DNA of 64,000 nucleotides from Streptomyces sp. NBC_00273 (GCF_036178145.1 NZ_CP108067.1:1302001-1366000); one strand, 5' to 3'; positions 34,588-44,521 are shown, counted from the stretch's first letter. Notes: generated by a model from the sequence alone, not told the origin. Numbers and translations are program-made.

Positions 34588-36303
34588 ATGAGCTCCCTGC
34601 GGAGTGCGGCTTGGTGGGAGGATCCCGGCAAGGCGGGATTCATCGCCCGCCACCACATGCGCCAACTCGGACTCACCCGTGACCAGCTACGCGACAAGCC
34701 GGTGGTGGGCATCTGCAACAGCTGGTCCGAGTTGACCCCCTGCAACGCCCACCTGCGGGTCCTGGCCGAATCCGTGCGCCGCGGCATCACCGCCGCCGGC
34801 GGACTCGCCCTCGAATTCCCGACCATGTCCATCGGCGAACCGCTCATGCGGCCCACCTCCATGCTGTTCCGCAACCTGATGAGCATGGACGTGGAGGAGA
34901 CCATCCGGGCCAACCCCCTGGACGCGGTCGTCCTGCTCGGCGGCTGCGACAAGACCCTGCCCGCCCAGCTCATGGGAGCGGTCAGTGTCGACCTGCCCAC
35001 CATCGCGCTGTCCGGCGGCCCGATGCTCACCGGGCGCTTCCGCGGCAAGACGGTGGGATCCGGCACCGACATCTGGCGCATGAGCGAGGAGCGGCGGGCC
35101 GGGCGTATCAGCCAGGACGAATTCGATGAGTTCGAGGGCTGCCTGGCCCGCTCCGCCGGCCACTGCATGACCATGGGCACCGCCTCCACCATGGGCTGTG
35201 TCACCGAGGCCCTCGGTCTCTCCCTGCCCGGCGCGGCCGCACTGCCCGCGGTCGACGCTCGGCGCGCCCAGCTCGCCGAACAGTCCGGCGCCCGCGCCGT
35301 CGAACTCGCCCGCGAGGGCCTGCGGCCCTCGAGCATCCTGACCCGGGAGGCGTTCACCAACGCCGTCGTCGTCAACGCCGCCATCGGCGGCTCGACCAAC
35401 GCCGTGCTGCACCTGCTTGCGATCGCCGGCCGTGCCGGCACCGCGATCAGCCTCGAGGACTTCGACGCGATCGGCCGCACGGCCCCCCTGCTCGCCGACC
35501 TCATGCCCAGCGGCCGTTTCCTGATGGAGGACTTCGCCTACGCCGGGGGGCTGCCCGCCCTCATGACCGAACTCGGCGAACTCCTCGACCACACCGCACT
35601 CACCGTCACCGGCCGCACCCTCGGCGACAACCTCGAAGACCACCAGGTCTGGAACCGCGAAGTGATCCGCACCGTCGACGACCCGGTCCGGCCCGCCAAC
35701 AGCGGCACCGCCGTCCTGCGCGGCAACCTCGCCCCCGCCGGCGCGGTCGTCAAGCAGTCCGCCGCCTCACCCCACCTTCTGCGCCACCGCGGCCCCGCCC
35801 TGGTCTTCGACAGCATCGAGGACTACCTGCTGGCCGCCGACGACCCCGACCTGCCGGCCGACGCCGACACCGTCCTCGTCGTCCGCAACCTCGGCCCCCG
35901 CGGCTACCCGGGCATGCCCGAACTCGGCAACCTGCCCCTCCCGGCGAAACTGCTCGCCCAAGGCGTCAGCGACATGGTCCGCATCTCCGACGCCCGGATG
36001 AGCGGCACTGCCTATGGCACCGTCGTCCTGCACGTGGCACCGGAGGCCGCGGCCGGCGGGCCCCTCGCCCTCGTCCGCACCGGTGACATCGTCGAACTCG
36101 ACACCCCGAACCGCACCCTGCGACTGGACGTCGGCGACGAGGAACTTGCCGCCCGCCGGGCCGAGTGGACCCCGCCCGCCCGGGCGGGCGAGCGCGGCTG
36201 GACCCGCCTCTACGTCGACCACGTCCTCCAGGCCGACCAAGGCGCCGACCTCGACTTCCTGGTCGGCGGATCCGGCGACCGCCCCGCGAAGGCACCCTTC
36301 TGA
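34588..36303 (+). CDS. IlvD/Edd-family sugar-acid dehydratase
   Basis: The 571-residue protein is of the iron-sulfur dehydratase family. Cluster ligands are Cys52 (ELTPCN), Cys120 (LGGCDKT, followed by the metal-site Lys122) and Cys193 or Cys204 (GHCMTMGTASTMGC). Motifs NAAIGGSTNA and RISDARMSGTAYG are also present. The length and the SWSELTPCN start fit the arabinonate/xylonate/galactonate dehydratase branch rather than amino-acid IlvD. It converts an aldonate to a 2-keto-3-deoxy acid for the kinase-aldolase pair or the DapA-type lyase. The TGA overlaps the next ATG (TGATG). Confidence 0.92.
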   Translation: MSSLRSAAWWEDPGKAGFIARHHMRQLGLTRDQLRDKPVVGICNSWSELTPCNAHLRVLAESVRRGITAAGGLALEFPTMSIGEPLMRPTSMLFRNLMSMDVEETIRANPLDAVVLLGGCDKTLPAQLMGAVSVDLPTIALSGGPMLTGRFRGKTVGSGTDIWRMSEERRAGRISQDEFDEFEGCLARSAGHCMTMGTASTMGCVTEALGLSLPGAAALPAVDARRAQLAEQSGARAVELAREGLRPSSILTREAFTNAVVVNAAIGGSTNAVLHLLAIAGRAGTAISLEDFDAIGRTAPLLADLMPSGRFLMEDFAYAGGLPALMTELGELLDHTALTVTGRTLGDNLEDHQVWNREVIRTVDDPVRPANSGTAVLRGNLAPAGAVVKQSAASPHLLRHRGPALVFDSIEDYLLAADDPDLPADADTVLVVRNLGPRGYPGMPELGNLPLPAKLLAQGVSDMVRISDARMSGTAYGTVVLHVAPEAAAGGPLALVRTGDIVELDTPNRTLRLDVGDEELAARRAEWTPPARAGERGWTRLYVDHVLQADQGADLDFLVGGSGDRPAKAPF

Positions 36304-37238
36304 TGACAGCCGACCTGCTCCGCGGCGTCATACCGGTCCTCGAAGTGCCGTTCACGACGGATGGCAGCCTCGACGCCGAAGGCTTCGAGCGCCTCGTAAC
36401 CCACGTGCTCGCCACCGGCGTCACCGCCGTCATGTTCCCCGGCTTCGCCAGCGAGTTCCACAAACTCACCGACGACGAACGCGCCCTGCTCACCCGCCGC
36501 CTTCTCGACATCACCACCCCCCGGCCCGACGCCGCCGCCGTCATCTCGATCCCCGACCACGCCACCCGCGTCGCCGTCGACCGCGCCACCGCCGCCGTCG
36601 ACGCCGGCGCGGACGCGATCAACCTGCTCCCACCCCACTTCCTCGACCCGTCCCCCGCCGAGGTGCACCGGCACGTCACCGCCGTCCTGACCGCCGTCGC
36701 CCCCACCCCCGTGATCCTCCAGTACGCACCCGCCCAGACCGGATCGGCCTTCACCGCACAGTCCCTTCGCCACATCGCTGCCGAGCACCCCAACCTGGCC
36801 GCGGTGAAGATCGAGACGGCGCTGCCCGGCCGTCTGGCCGAGGACCTCGCCGCCGGTACACCCGCCCTGCGCTCCTTCGTCGGCTACGCGGGACTGCAGC
36901 TGGCCGACGCCCTGCGACGCGGCACCGCCGGGGTCCAGCCCGGCTGCTCCTTCACCGAGATCTACCAGCGCATCTGGCGCCTGTGGCACGACGGCGACCA
37001 GGACGGCGCGCTCGCCCTGCATGCCAAGCTCGTTCCCTACCTGGCCTACTGGATGCAGGAGGTCGAACTGATCATCACGGTGGAGAAACTCATCTCCGTC
37101 CGCCGCGGCCTCATCGACGATCCCCACTGCCGCCACCCCGCCCGCAGCCTGGACCCGCAGGAGAGCGCCGGCGTCGACCGGTTCCTCGCGGAGTTCGACG
37201 AACTCCTGCGGCCCGTCCGAAACCGGAGCAGAGCATGA
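36303..37238 (+). CDS. DapA-family (DHDPS/NAL superfamily) aldolase or dehydratase
   Basis: The 311-residue TIM-barrel protein has Schiff-base Lys169 in AAVKIET and Tyr141 in VILQYAP, the two key family residues. Amino-acid DapA motifs are not preserved (residues 47-51 read GFASE where DHDPS has GTTGE), so it acts on a sugar-derived keto acid instead, for example cleaving 2-keto-3-deoxy-aldonate or dehydrating it to a semialdehyde. The start ATG 36303 overlaps the dehydratase stop, and its stop overlaps the SDR start. It provides a non-phosphorylated route parallel to the kinase and aldolase. Confidence 0.9.
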   Translation: MTADLLRGVIPVLEVPFTTDGSLDAEGFERLVTHVLATGVTAVMFPGFASEFHKLTDDERALLTRRLLDITTPRPDAAAVISIPDHATRVAVDRATAAVDAGADAINLLPPHFLDPSPAEVHRHVTAVLTAVAPTPVILQYAPAQTGSAFTAQSLRHIAAEHPNLAAVKIETALPGRLAEDLAAGTPALRSFVGYAGLQLADALRRGTAGVQPGCSFTEIYQRIWRLWHDGDQDGALALHAKLVPYLAYWMQEVELIITVEKLISVRRGLIDDPHCRHPARSLDPQESAGVDRFLAEFDELLRPVRNRSRA

Positions 37239-37990
37239 TCGACCTCACCGGCCGCGCCGTCCTCGTCACCGGTGCCGCGCGCGGCATCGGCGCGGCCATC
37301 GCCCGCATGGCGGCCGACGCGGGCGCCCGCGTGGGACTGCTCGACATCGACGCCGACCGCCTGCGCCACACCGCCCACCGCATCGGGCCGGCAGCCGCCT
37401 GGGCCGTCTGCGACATCACTCGCGAGGACCAGATCGCCGACGCGGTCACCGCACTGCGCGAGGAAATCGGCCCAGCTACAGGACTGGTCAACAACGCCGG
37501 ACGCAACGCCTACGCCGACCCTGTCACCATGACAACCGAGCAGTGGGACGAGGTGTTCGGCGTCGACCTCAAGAGCGCCTGGCTGATGGCCCGCGCAGTC
37601 CTGCCCGACATGGTGACCTCGGGGCACGGCTCCATCGTCAACATCGCCTCCATGCACGCCACTCTGACCTGTCCCGGCATGTTCCCCTACGCAGCCGCCA
37701 AAGCCGGACTCGTCGGCCTCACCCGCTCCCTCGCCCTCGAAGTCGGACCGAGCGGCATCAGAGTGAACGCGGTCAGCCCCGGCTACATCGAAACCGACCT
37801 GCTCACCGAGTACTTCGACCGGCAACCACCCCAGGTCCGCCAAGCCGCCACCGACAAGCACATCCTCGGACGCCTCGGCACACCCCGCGACGTCGCCACC
37901 GTCGTCACCTTCCTCCTCTCCGAGGCCGCCGCCTTCGTCACCGGCGCCGACTGGGCCGTCGACGGCGGCGTCTCCGCCCGCTTCGCCTGA
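37235..37990 (+). CDS. Short-chain dehydrogenase (sugar or sugar-acid dehydrogenase)
   Basis: The 251-residue classical SDR has the cofactor motif TGAARGIG (12-19), Asp37 after the second strand (so NAD is favoured), NNAG (86-89), and catalytic Ser139, Tyr152 and Lys156. ATG 37235 overlaps the DapA-type stop (ATGA). In this operon it may oxidise a free aldose to its lactone or a keto-deoxy acid. Which one depends on substrate and cannot be seen. Confidence 0.92.
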   Translation: MIDLTGRAVLVTGAARGIGAAIARMAADAGARVGLLDIDADRLRHTAHRIGPAAAWAVCDITREDQIADAVTALREEIGPATGLVNNAGRNAYADPVTMTTEQWDEVFGVDLKSAWLMARAVLPDMVTSGHGSIVNIASMHATLTCPGMFPYAAAKAGLVGLTRSLALEVGPSGIRVNAVSPGYIETDLLTEYFDRQPPQVRQAATDKHILGRLGTPRDVATVVTFLLSEAAAFVTGADWAVDGGVSARFA

Positions 37991-38176
37991 ACCGCCCCCC
38001 TCGGCCGAAAGTCCTCGGTCACTGCCGTGCCCCACGAGCAGCGCAGGTCCGACTCACTACCGCGCCCGGCCGCGCGGACACCGCCCCGCGAGGCCGGTGC
38101 CACCCGGGCGGCGCCCCCGCGTCCGGGCGGTTCTGCCGCAATGCCCCGACGGTGACGAATTCCCGCGTCCCAGGTA

Positions 38177-38229
38177 TTGCCAACTTCCTCAGGTGCCCGC
38201 TAAATCTACCTAGCAGCCTAGTTGCTAAG
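38177..38229 (+). promoter_or_regulatory. Promoter of the GH2 gene with operator-like site O4
   Basis: TTGCCA (38177-38182) and TAAATC (38201-38206) are 18 bp apart. The 24-bp operator-like block 38206-38229, with core CTAGCAGCCTAG, begins at the last -10 base. It matches O2 in 23 of 24 positions and lies 11 bp before the GTG start. This places the secreted glycosidase in the GntR regulon. Confidence 0.72.
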
Positions 38230-38240
38230 AAGGGAAGACA

Positions 38241-41200
38241 GTGTCGTCTCCTGACCCTCACGCCTCCGCCCCCGCCGCTGAAACGGCCCCGATGGGCGTC
38301 TCCCGCCGCGGCATCCTGAAGAGCATGGTCGCCACCGGGATGCTCGTCGCCGTCGCCGGCGCCGGCGACTTCTTCACCGCCGCACCGGCCGCGGCCGCCA
38401 CCGCACCCCCCGTCATCCCCCCGCTGCCCGACACCGTCACGGGCGTGGCCGCCCCGTGCATCCCCCTCACCTCAGGCTGGCGCTACACCACCACCCCGCC
38501 CGCGTCCTTCTGGGCCACCGCCACCGACACCTCCTCCTGGACGGCGGTCAGCGTCCCGGGCGAACCCGCGATGCAGGGCCAGACCGTGCCTTCTGACCAG
38601 GAGTGCGCGTACTCCGTGAAAGTGGCCGTGCCGGCCGACTACGCCGGGCGCACGATCATGCTGCGTTTCGACGGCGTATACAGCTACGCCCGCCTTTGGG
38701 TCAACGGCACCCCGGTGGCCACCCACGACGGCGGTTTCACCACCTGGTATGCCGACATCACCTCACTCGTCGCCCCGGGCCAGCAGGCCACCGTGGCAGT
38801 CGGCGTCACCGACCGGCCGACCAGCATCGCGGGCCAGTCCGCCTACGCCAAGCACGTCATCGGCGGGATCCTGCGCGACGTGACCCTCGTGGCACTGCCG
38901 GCCTCCCACCTCACCCGGCTGCACACCGACACGACGTTCGATGACTCCTACACGAACGCAACCCTGACGGTGACCGCCGCCGCCGCACTGGCGGCGGGAA
39001 AGACCGCCACCGTCGACCTGGCCCTCACCGACCCGGACGGCCGGCCCGTCCCCATCACCCCCGCCAGCCTCACCCTGACCGGGGCGGCGCCCCAACAGGC
39101 GGTGGCCATCCCGGTCAACGCGCCCCGTAAGTGGGACGCGGAGCATCCCCACCTGTACACCCTGAAGGCCACGTACACGGTGGACGGCGTCACGCAGACG
39201 GTGTCGAGAGCTGTCGGCTTTCGCCAGGTCAAGAGGCAGGGCAACCAGCTACTGGTCAACGGCAAGCCCGTGCACCTGCTCGGCGTCTGCCACCACGACA
39301 TCACGGCCACGCAGGGACGTTCGACGAACCCGGAGATGGAGGAACAAGCGCTTCGCCTGTACAAGGAGGCGAACTGCAACTTCGTCCGCACCTCGCACTA
39401 CCCCCCGACCCCGGCCCTGCTCGAACTGGCCGACCGCCTCGGCCTCTACGTCGAGGAAGAGGCGCCGGTCTGCTTCCAGAACGGGACGGTGGACGACCCC
39501 GCCTACACCGGCCAGTACCTGACGCAGTTCGCCGAGATGATCGAGCGCGACCGCAGCCACGCCTGCGTGATCGAGTGGTCTGTCGGCAACGAGAGCGGCA
39601 TGGGGACCAACTTCGCTCAGGAGAACACCTACGCGCACGAGAACGACCCCTCTCGCCCGACGGTGTTCGAAGACTATTCCCAGCGCAACGGCGGCAACCA
39701 AACCGACGTCTACTCCGGGCACTACCCCAGGCTCGGCAACGCGAACGGCAATGCGAGCCAGCCCATCCAGTACGGCGAGTTCGCCCACGTGCCGTGTTAT
39801 AATACCGCCACCCTGCAGGCGGACCCTGGCGTGCGGGGATTCTGGGGCCACAGCATCGACAAGTTGGCCGACAAGTTCCGCACCACGAGCGGCGTGGTCG
39901 GGGGCGCTATCTGGGCGGCCATCGACGAGGTGTTCAACCTGCCCCAAGGCCCAGTCGGCTACGGCGAGTGGGGGATCATCGACCTGTGGCGCCGGCCCAA
40001 GCCGGAGTTCTGGCTGACGAAGAAGGCGTTCTCGCCCGTGCGGATCGCCGACGGCGTACTCACCGACCTGACCCCGGGAAAAGCCATCCCGGTGCCGGTC
40101 AAGAACTGGTACGACCACACCGACCTCGAGGAACTCACCATCGCCTGGGAGATCGGCCCGCGGTCCGGCACGCTGACCGGGGTCGCCGTGCCCCCGCGGC
40201 AGAACGGCACCCTCACCATCCCGGCCGGCCCCTGGACAGCGGGAGACACCCTCCACCTGACGATCCGGCGCGGGACGACGGTCGTCGACGAGTACCGCCT
40301 GTGGCTCAACACCCGCGGCGGACTGCCGCAGTTCACCGCACCCGGCGGCACCACCCCCACCGTCCAGGAGACCGCGACGCGGATCGTGGTCACCGGCGTC
40401 GACGCACCCTTCACCGTGGTCTTCGACAAGACCACCGCGCGCCTGGTCGAGGCCAGGGCGGCGGGTGGCGCGCGGGTCCTCACCGGAGGCCCGGACCTGG
40501 TGCTCAACCGCACAACTCCCGGCCCATGGACCGGCACGTCGGCCACGGTCACCACCACCGGCGGCCAGGCGGTCGTCACCCTCACCGGCAGCTTCGGCAC
40601 GATCAACACCACCATCAACATCTCCGTCGACGGCCGCGGCCTGCTCACCACCACCTACAGCATCGCCAATCCCCCCTCCGGCTCCTTCAGTGACGTCGGG
40701 GTGCTCTTCACCCTCGCCGCCCGGACCGACACCCTCACCTGGCAGCGGGACGCCCAGTGGACCGTCTACCCCGACGACCACATCGGCCGCCCGTCCGGCG
40801 CCGCCACCCGCACCCGGGCAACCGGCACCGACGCCTACCAAACCCAGCCGACCTGGCCCTGGGCCCAGGACACGCACAGCTACTACCTGTTCGGCAAGGA
40901 CGGCGCCGCCCACTGGACCAACGACTTCCGCAGCGCCAAGGCCAACATCCGCCTCGCCAAGGCCACCGCAGGAGCGACGGGACCGGGCATCCAGGTCGAA
41001 GCGGACGGCACGGGCGCCGTCCGCCTGGCACCCTCGAATCGCCTGGAACTCGCCGGCCGACTGATCGACAACGCCGACCCGGCCGTCGTCCACACCGGCC
41101 CGTGGACGCACGCCGCCAACCAGAGCACCACCGCGAGCGACATCCTCGGAACGGAGTCGTACACGAACACGGCCGGGGCAACGGCGGAGCTGACGTTCAC

Positions 41201-41981
41201 CGGAACCGGCATCGGCCTCTACAGCGTCAAGAACAGCAACCTGGGCATCATCAAGGTCTACGTCGACGGCACCCCCGCAGGTACCGCCGACCTCTACGGC
41301 ACCTCGAAGACAGCTCCCCAACGGGTCTTTCTCAGCGCACCGCTGGCCCACGGCCAGCACACAATCAAGGTCGAATGCACCGGCACCAAGAATGCCAGCG
41401 CTACGGCCGCCTACGCCCTCATCGACGCTTTCCAGGTGATCAATCCCTTCATCGACAACACGTCCAACCTGATCACCTACAACGGGGCATGGACACACGC
41501 GACCGGCCAGATCTGGAGCACCGGCGACCTCAATGGCACCGAGTCCTACAGCAACCAGACCGGCGACACCGCCACCACCACATTCCAGGGCACCGGCATC
41601 CGCGTCATCGCGCCCAAGAACAGCACCCACGGGGTCGCCGAGATTTCGGTCGACGGCGCAGCCCCCACCCAGGTGGACCTGTACGCCCCCGCCAAGCAGT
41701 ACCAGCAGACGGTGTTCGAACGCACCGGTCTGCCCGACGGCGAGCACACCGTAACCGTCAAGGTCACCGGCAACAAGAACGCCTCGGCCACCGACAGGTA
41801 CGTGGTCATCGACGCGTTCGAGACCGTGGAGTCCGACCCGTACGCGAGCGCCCCGGGCGTCGATCTGATCGTCAGCGCGCAGATCAACTACCCGGACCTC
41901 GACTGGGGCAACTACATCGACCCGGCGATCACCCTGCAAGCCGACTGGTCAGCGACCGCACGGCTGCGCCTGCTCCCCTGA
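38241..41981 (+). CDS. Tat-exported GH2 glycosidase (beta-galactosidase-like) with two C-terminal repeat modules
   Basis: The 1246-residue protein has a Tat signal (SRRGILKS with Arg22-Arg23, cleavage around residue 55). The GH2 sugar-binding, sandwich and TIM-barrel domains follow (about 60-640), with acid/base Glu451 in WSVGNES and a likely nucleophile, Glu513, in YGEF. A beta-galactosidase small-chain-like domain follows, then two related modules (about 941-1069 and 1070-1200), both with GPWTHA/GAWTHA, GTESY and NKNASAT-type motifs, probably carbohydrate-binding. The GTG at 38241 follows AAGGGA. The product of its reaction would feed the downstream sugar-acid pathway. Its last 381 bp are duplicated at 57635. 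Confidence 0.92.
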   Translation: MSSPDPHASAPAAETAPMGVSRRGILKSMVATGMLVAVAGAGDFFTAAPAAAATAPPVIPPLPDTVTGVAAPCIPLTSGWRYTTTPPASFWATATDTSSWTAVSVPGEPAMQGQTVPSDQECAYSVKVAVPADYAGRTIMLRFDGVYSYARLWVNGTPVATHDGGFTTWYADITSLVAPGQQATVAVGVTDRPTSIAGQSAYAKHVIGGILRDVTLVALPASHLTRLHTDTTFDDSYTNATLTVTAAAALAAGKTATVDLALTDPDGRPVPITPASLTLTGAAPQQAVAIPVNAPRKWDAEHPHLYTLKATYTVDGVTQTVSRAVGFRQVKRQGNQLLVNGKPVHLLGVCHHDITATQGRSTNPEMEEQALRLYKEANCNFVRTSHYPPTPALLELADRLGLYVEEEAPVCFQNGTVDDPAYTGQYLTQFAEMIERDRSHACVIEWSVGNESGMGTNFAQENTYAHENDPSRPTVFEDYSQRNGGNQTDVYSGHYPRLGNANGNASQPIQYGEFAHVPCYNTATLQADPGVRGFWGHSIDKLADKFRTTSGVVGGAIWAAIDEVFNLPQGPVGYGEWGIIDLWRRPKPEFWLTKKAFSPVRIADGVLTDLTPGKAIPVPVKNWYDHTDLEELTIAWEIGPRSGTLTGVAVPPRQNGTLTIPAGPWTAGDTLHLTIRRGTTVVDEYRLWLNTRGGLPQFTAPGGTTPTVQETATRIVVTGVDAPFTVVFDKTTARLVEARAAGGARVLTGGPDLVLNRTTPGPWTGTSATVTTTGGQAVVTLTGSFGTINTTINISVDGRGLLTTTYSIANPPSGSFSDVGVLFTLAARTDTLTWQRDAQWTVYPDDHIGRPSGAATRTRATGTDAYQTQPTWPWAQDTHSYYLFGKDGAAHWTNDFRSAKANIRLAKATAGATGPGIQVEADGTGAVRLAPSNRLELAGRLIDNADPAVVHTGPWTHAANQSTTASDILGTESYTNTAGATAELTFTGTGIGLYSVKNSNLGIIKVYVDGTPAGTADLYGTSKTAPQRVFLSAPLAHGQHTIKVECTGTKNASATAAYALIDAFQVINPFIDNTSNLITYNGAWTHATGQIWSTGDLNGTESYSNQTGDTATTTFQGTGIRVIAPKNSTHGVAEISVDGAAPTQVDLYAPAKQYQQTVFERTGLPDGEHTVTVKVTGNKNASATDRYVVIDAFETVESDPYASAPGVDLIVSAQINYPDLDWGNYIDPAITLQADWSATARLRLLP

Positions 41982-42056
41982 CCGACGGCGCGGGACCGGT
42001 GCCGGAACGGGCGAGCACAGCACCCGCCCGTCCCGGCACCGACGGACAACACCAGC
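41601..42056 (+). repeat. 456-bp duplicated segment, copy A (GH2 3' end and terminator)
   Basis: Positions 41601-42056 recur at 57635-58090 at a constant offset of 16034, with only a few substitutions seen. This copy is intact within the GH2 gene and so is the source. Confidence 0.95.
41997..42041 (+). terminator. Terminator of the GH2 gene
   Basis: Seventeen-base arms at 41997-42013 and 42025-42041 pair with one mismatch; the duplicated copy at 58031-58075 pairs perfectly. Confidence 0.75.
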
Positions 42057-42397
42057 CGGGGGGCTCCGTCGTAGGACGTGACCGTGCTTGGCTGTATCCC
42101 GTATTGAAGCAGGCGAGGCCCCCTGCCGAACCTCCCCCGGCCCGGCCCACGGTCCGGCCCACATCCGGACCGCCCGAACTGCGGGGCCGAGCTGCTGGAC
42201 GAGCCGGTGGTGGTGGTTCACCCATGTGTCCTTTGGCCGGATGGCCGTTGCTGTCCGGCGGGGCTTTGGCCCAACGCGAGAGCGTCCGGCCGGGCGGTGC
42301 CCGCAGATTCCACTCCCTCGTGCGAGTGAGCCGCAGTCGCCCGCGAACCACGCCGACCTCTTGCGGCCGGGACGGCAGTGCCCCTGGCCGACAGTCC

Positions 42398-42427
42398 GGG
42401 CAAGCCCTGTGTCGGAAGGGCTTGCCC
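42398..42427. terminator. Hairpin before the transposase tail
   Basis: Eleven-base perfect arms at 42398-42408 and 42417-42427, 28 bp beyond the end of the leftward transposase relic. Nothing gene-like was found between 42057 and 42397. Confidence 0.5.
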
Positions 42428-42454
42428 AGGCTCCCCCTGGCACTGCTTCTTGGA

Positions 42455-42560
42455 TCATGTTCGGAGCGAGGTGGTGAGGGCTGCGAGGGTGACGGTGTCG
42501 AGGTGGATGTAGGCGCGCTTCTCATAGCGGGTGGCGACGGCTCGGTGGGCCACCCTGGGA
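42455..42560 (-). pseudogene. IS5-type transposase C-terminal tail
   Basis: The last about 33 codons of a leftward frame read HRAVATRYEKRAYIHLDTVT and end in LAALTTSLRT. The segment (A)-V-A-T-R-Y-x-K-R-A is the characteristic C-terminus of IS5-family transposases. Everything upstream of it is missing. Confidence 0.65.
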
Positions 42561-43180
42561 ACCGCGGTTCGTCCGTGTCCGGCGGCGAGGGCGGTGCCGC
42601 ACACGAGCGTGGCCATGGCCGCCATGGCGAGGTGGGGCAAGGCACGCCGGATGAGCGGGGCGACTGTGCGCAGCAGCAGGGAGCTCGAGGCGCTCAGCAC
42701 CCAGGTCACCGGTGGACTCCGGGCGTGCTGGGATCGGCTTCCAGGGCCCGGGTGTGGGACTCGTTGTGGGTGGCGGGCGCCGTGGGGATCGGGTCGGCCG
42801 GGACGGCTGGGCGGCCATGGCCTGCTGCGGGCGGGCGCGGATGTCCTCCTCGTCGAGGGGAACACCGGCGGCCGCGGTGTGCTCCAGTGCGTCGCGGGTG
42901 CGGGTCAGCAGGTCGGTCTCGGCGCCGGTGGTGGCACGCCGTGGGCGGGCACCGGCTGCTGGAGCTGGTAGTGGATCTGGCCGCCAGAGCCTGAGCCGCG
43001 CGCGGGGTGCCGAAGGCCTCGATGACGCGGCGCTGGATCTGCGCGGCCGCGACCGGGGCGAGCGCCTCGGGCAGGTCGGGAGGGGCCGGGGCGGGAAAGG
43101 CCAGGCGGCCGAGCGCGTCGTGTATGAGGTGCAGTTGACCCTAGCGCGCGGCCAGTTAGGAGGTCTCGGGGTGCAGCAGT

Positions 43181-44070
43181 TCAGGGTCGGTGAAGTAGTC
43201 GGTGCTGTCCTCGGCCGTGGTCGCGCGCTGTGCGGTCAGGTCCTCGACGGCGTCCTGGAGTTGCTGCGCCTCCTGCTCGCGCCCCGCGTGCGCGGCCGCG
43301 GAGTCGGCGCGGACGGCCTCGCGGGCCTGGGTCAGATGCGCGGCGCGGTGCGTCGAGGGCGGGGACGGTGACGTCCAACAGTGCGCCGTCGGATCGCAGG
43401 TCGCGCAGGTAGTCGGTGATGTCCGGCTCGAGGACAGCCCGCAACTGCTGCGAGGGCGCTTCCCGCAGGGAGCTCTGGCCGAGCAGCCAGTCGGCCGTCT
43501 TCGTGAGCGCCGGAACGTCGGCGGACAGGGATTCCACGGCGTACCGGTCCTCGATCAGCTCGGTGCGGGGGCGGTAGGCGCGCTCCAGCCGGTCGAGGAG
43601 GTCGAGGAGGTCGAGGAGGTCGACGATCCTCAGCCCGGTGCTGACCACCAAGTCCGCAGGGGCCTCGCCCTGTTCGCCGGCGCCCTCCAGGCTCTGGGCT
43701 AATACCGTGGGCGGCGGGTAGCTGGCCACGGCGCGGCTTGCGACAGGTCCAGGCGGCGGCCGCGGCGATCCACCCGAGCCGAGGCCCTGTGGCGCTTCGG
43801 CGTTGCGCTGGTAGAACCAGCTGGCCAGCAGGTCGGTGAGCCGGGCCTCATCGGTGGCCGGGTCGTGCGCCAGCTGGCGGCCAGTTCGCCGGGAGTGTGC
43901 TCGCGCAAGCCGCCGGGATCGGCGGTGATGATGGCCAGTTGCCTTACTCGGTCGTCCAGTTGGAGCCAGCGACGCAGGGTCTCGTGCCGGCCGCGGGTGA
44001 CCTCATGCAGCGCGATGCGCGTGAGGTCGGCGCCCACGTGGGCGATCCCGGTCTCCCCCACCCGGGGCGC
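43181..44070 (-). pseudogene. Decayed hypothetical gene, several frameshifts
   Basis: Three leftward frames carry consecutive coding-like stretches: ADLTRIALHEVTRGRHETLR, then ARLTDLLASWFYQRNAEAP, then QSLEGAGEQGEAPADLVV and LRDLRSDGALLDVTVPA. Together they suggest one helical protein of about 250 residues broken at least twice. A 9-bp unit (GTCGAGGAG) repeats four times at about 43590-43620, encoding DLL repeats. I do not recognise the family. The area 42560-43180 is similarly degenerate. Confidence 0.45.
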
Positions 44071-44521
44071 CTCGGCCTCTGTCCACGCGGGAAAGCTCGC
44101 AGCACTGAGGCTGACTGATGGCCAGGTCCCTGGCGCGGTGCCTTGATCGCATCGAGGGATCTCAGTGCGGTGCACGTGGAGAACTGCGGACGAGATGGCT
44201 GAAGTCACGCTCGTCGACGCTGCGATGAGCTCCTCGCGTGCGGGCCGGCCGGAACCGGGAGCGGAGACTGCTGCTGACGACCGCCAAGGGTCCCTCGTCA
44301 CGCAGAAGGGCGAGACGGGATCGGAACCTCAGCGGCTGGAGCATCGATGTGGCGCCAGTACTGAGGAACAGCAGGATCGTCCCGGCGGTCACAATTCGTC
44401 TCGTACGACCATCGCCGATGAAGCAAGGGGCCCTCGCCCGAACGAAGCGAGGGGCCGGCACGCGGCTGGCGCATTCAGCCCCGCTGTCTCGACTCGCCCA
44501 CGGCGGTCGAGGCCCCGAGAG

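Noticed and set aside
39795..39810. TATAAT-like sequence inside the GH2 gene
   Set aside because: Isolated A/T patch within a coding region; no gene starts nearby.
39249..41939. 896-codon antisense frame opposite the GH2 gene
   Set aside because: Shadow of a GC-rich gene; no domains or ribosome-binding site.
43590..43620. Short tandem repeats suggesting a CRISPR-like array
   Set aside because: Unit is only 9 bp with no spacers; it is a coding microsatellite, as is the one at 47064-47095.
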